Origin: Rhynchopus euleeides
Lineage: Eukaryota > Euglenozoa > Diplonemea > Diplonemida > Diplonemidae
Length of the DNA stretch: 64,000 nucleotides
Assembly (NCBI GenBank): GCA_963210315.1
Contig: OY723255.1
Span: 1,116,001-1,180,000, forward strand
Direction: 5' to 3'
In this document: positions 63,568 through 64,000 of the stretch, in pieces
How positions within the stretch are numbered: the first letter of the stretch is position 1
Layout of the letters: each line of letters opens with the position of its first letter
Notes under the pieces: model-generated
Told to the model about the DNA's origin: nothing
Seen by the model: the letters and a program-made list of their open reading frames with translations, nothing else
Databases searched by the model: none
Position numbers and translations under genes: made by a program

Positions 63568-63678
63568 GGGGGGCCCTCGCTACCAAGTGTGACTGAGTGA
63601 GAAAAAGTGAGAAGTCAGCCATGTTTGGCTGAAAACTGACGACTCGTGACTCACAGTGACTCGTAGCGAGGGCCCCCC
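63568..63678. mobile_element. 111-bp MITE, GGGGGGCCCTCGCTA ends
   Basis: Inverted ends GGGGGGCCCTCGCTA and TAGCGAGGGCCCCCC with an inner pair around GACTGAGTGAG and GTGACTC. The ends resemble those of the 108-bp MITE family (GGGGGTCTTCGCT), suggesting a shared transposase source. Confidence 0.65.
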
Positions 63679-64000
63679 TGGTTTGACTTTTTCTTCTTTT
63701 TTTTTGACAGGTCGCGTTTGTAATGCCATAGTGCACCACTGCGTGTGGTGGCAATCGGGGCAGCGAACGAATATTTCGCTCACCCACACGACACTGACGT
63801 AAGTGACATGACATGATGGAAATACATTGGGGCAGGTAAGAACTGCTTGACTAGTACATGATGTGCATGTCAGAAAGCTTGCATGCAATTCATCGCAGAA
63901 GTCATCATGTCACACCCCTTACTTCAGCGCCGCGCTCTCTTTCCTTTCTCAGAAGCATCCCCAACCCCACCCTTTGACAAGCGAATCTCTGACTTCTGAG

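Larger units (their letters stand above)
58276..64000. other. Gene-free repeat-rich region
   Basis: No convincing gene on either strand. Contents recognised: the hairpin-array element 58779-59087, six copies of the GGCGGAGCC element, an A-tract near 60116-60138, an inverted pair at 60190-60300/61495-61530, a 145-bp tandem duplication and a 111-bp MITE. 59090-60110 and 61560-62340 show nothing I can name. Confidence 0.55.

Noticed and set aside
1-64000. tRNA or rRNA genes
   Set aside because: I looked for T-loop GTTCGA-type and rRNA-like conserved blocks and saw none I could support by eye.

Overview
The window looks like nuclear DNA of a GC-rich, intron-poor protist. Every gene I can support lies on the minus strand. 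They are single-exon, and most have a long pyrimidine tract ending in AG about 20 nt before the ATG. One-strand gene clusters with such acceptors fit Euglenozoa (kinetoplastid, diplonemid or euglenid relatives) with spliced-leader trans-splicing. The multi-pass membrane protein with a degenerate class III cyclase domain would also fit there. This placement is inference; no rRNA, tRNA or organelle marker is present to fix it.

Layout. 1-6,075: no gene, several families of short palindromic repeats. 6,199-8,193: cyclase-like membrane protein whose 3' end is cut by a TA-flanked MITE. 8,834-10,024: diverged Ubl-WD40 gene. 11,098-52,284: tandem array of about 18 Ubl-WD40 paralogs and pieces, each with a nearly invariant ~90-residue ubiquitin-like N-terminus and a seven-bladed WD40 propeller. 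Nine array members look intact; the rest are frameshifted, truncated, or split by a retroelement. A Cys-rich, possibly glycosyltransferase-related gene sits inside the array at 25,123-27,012. 52,761-53,901: TIR element. 54,738-55,883: second diverged Ubl-WD40 gene. 56,530-57,137: AT-rich foldback element. 57,357-58,275: secreted CAP/SCP-domain gene with one frameshift. 58,276-64,000: no gene, repeats and MITEs.

The most unusual object is a Penelope-like retroelement. One copy is long (40,123-49,663) and one is 5'-truncated (15,161-18,781). It has an N-terminal GIY-YIG endonuclease, a Penelope-type reverse transcriptase, and, in the same reading frame after the RT, an apparently complete ubiquitin-specific protease (USP) domain and a long coiled coil. 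The two copies sit at exactly the same codon of two different Ubl-WD40 paralogs. They share the same 3' junction, have different 5' ends, and have their own target-site duplications, which suggests sequence-specific insertion into the WD40 array. The long copy was later hit by a 1,193-bp hAT-type element.

The WD40 paralogs share framework and Ubl sequence but differ at the same loop positions in every blade. They carry junctions and fragments that point to unequal crossing-over and gene conversion, so they look like a diversifying recognition repertoire of unknown function. A deubiquitinase-bearing retroelement living in genes that begin with a ubiquitin-like domain is a striking pairing, but any functional link is speculation.
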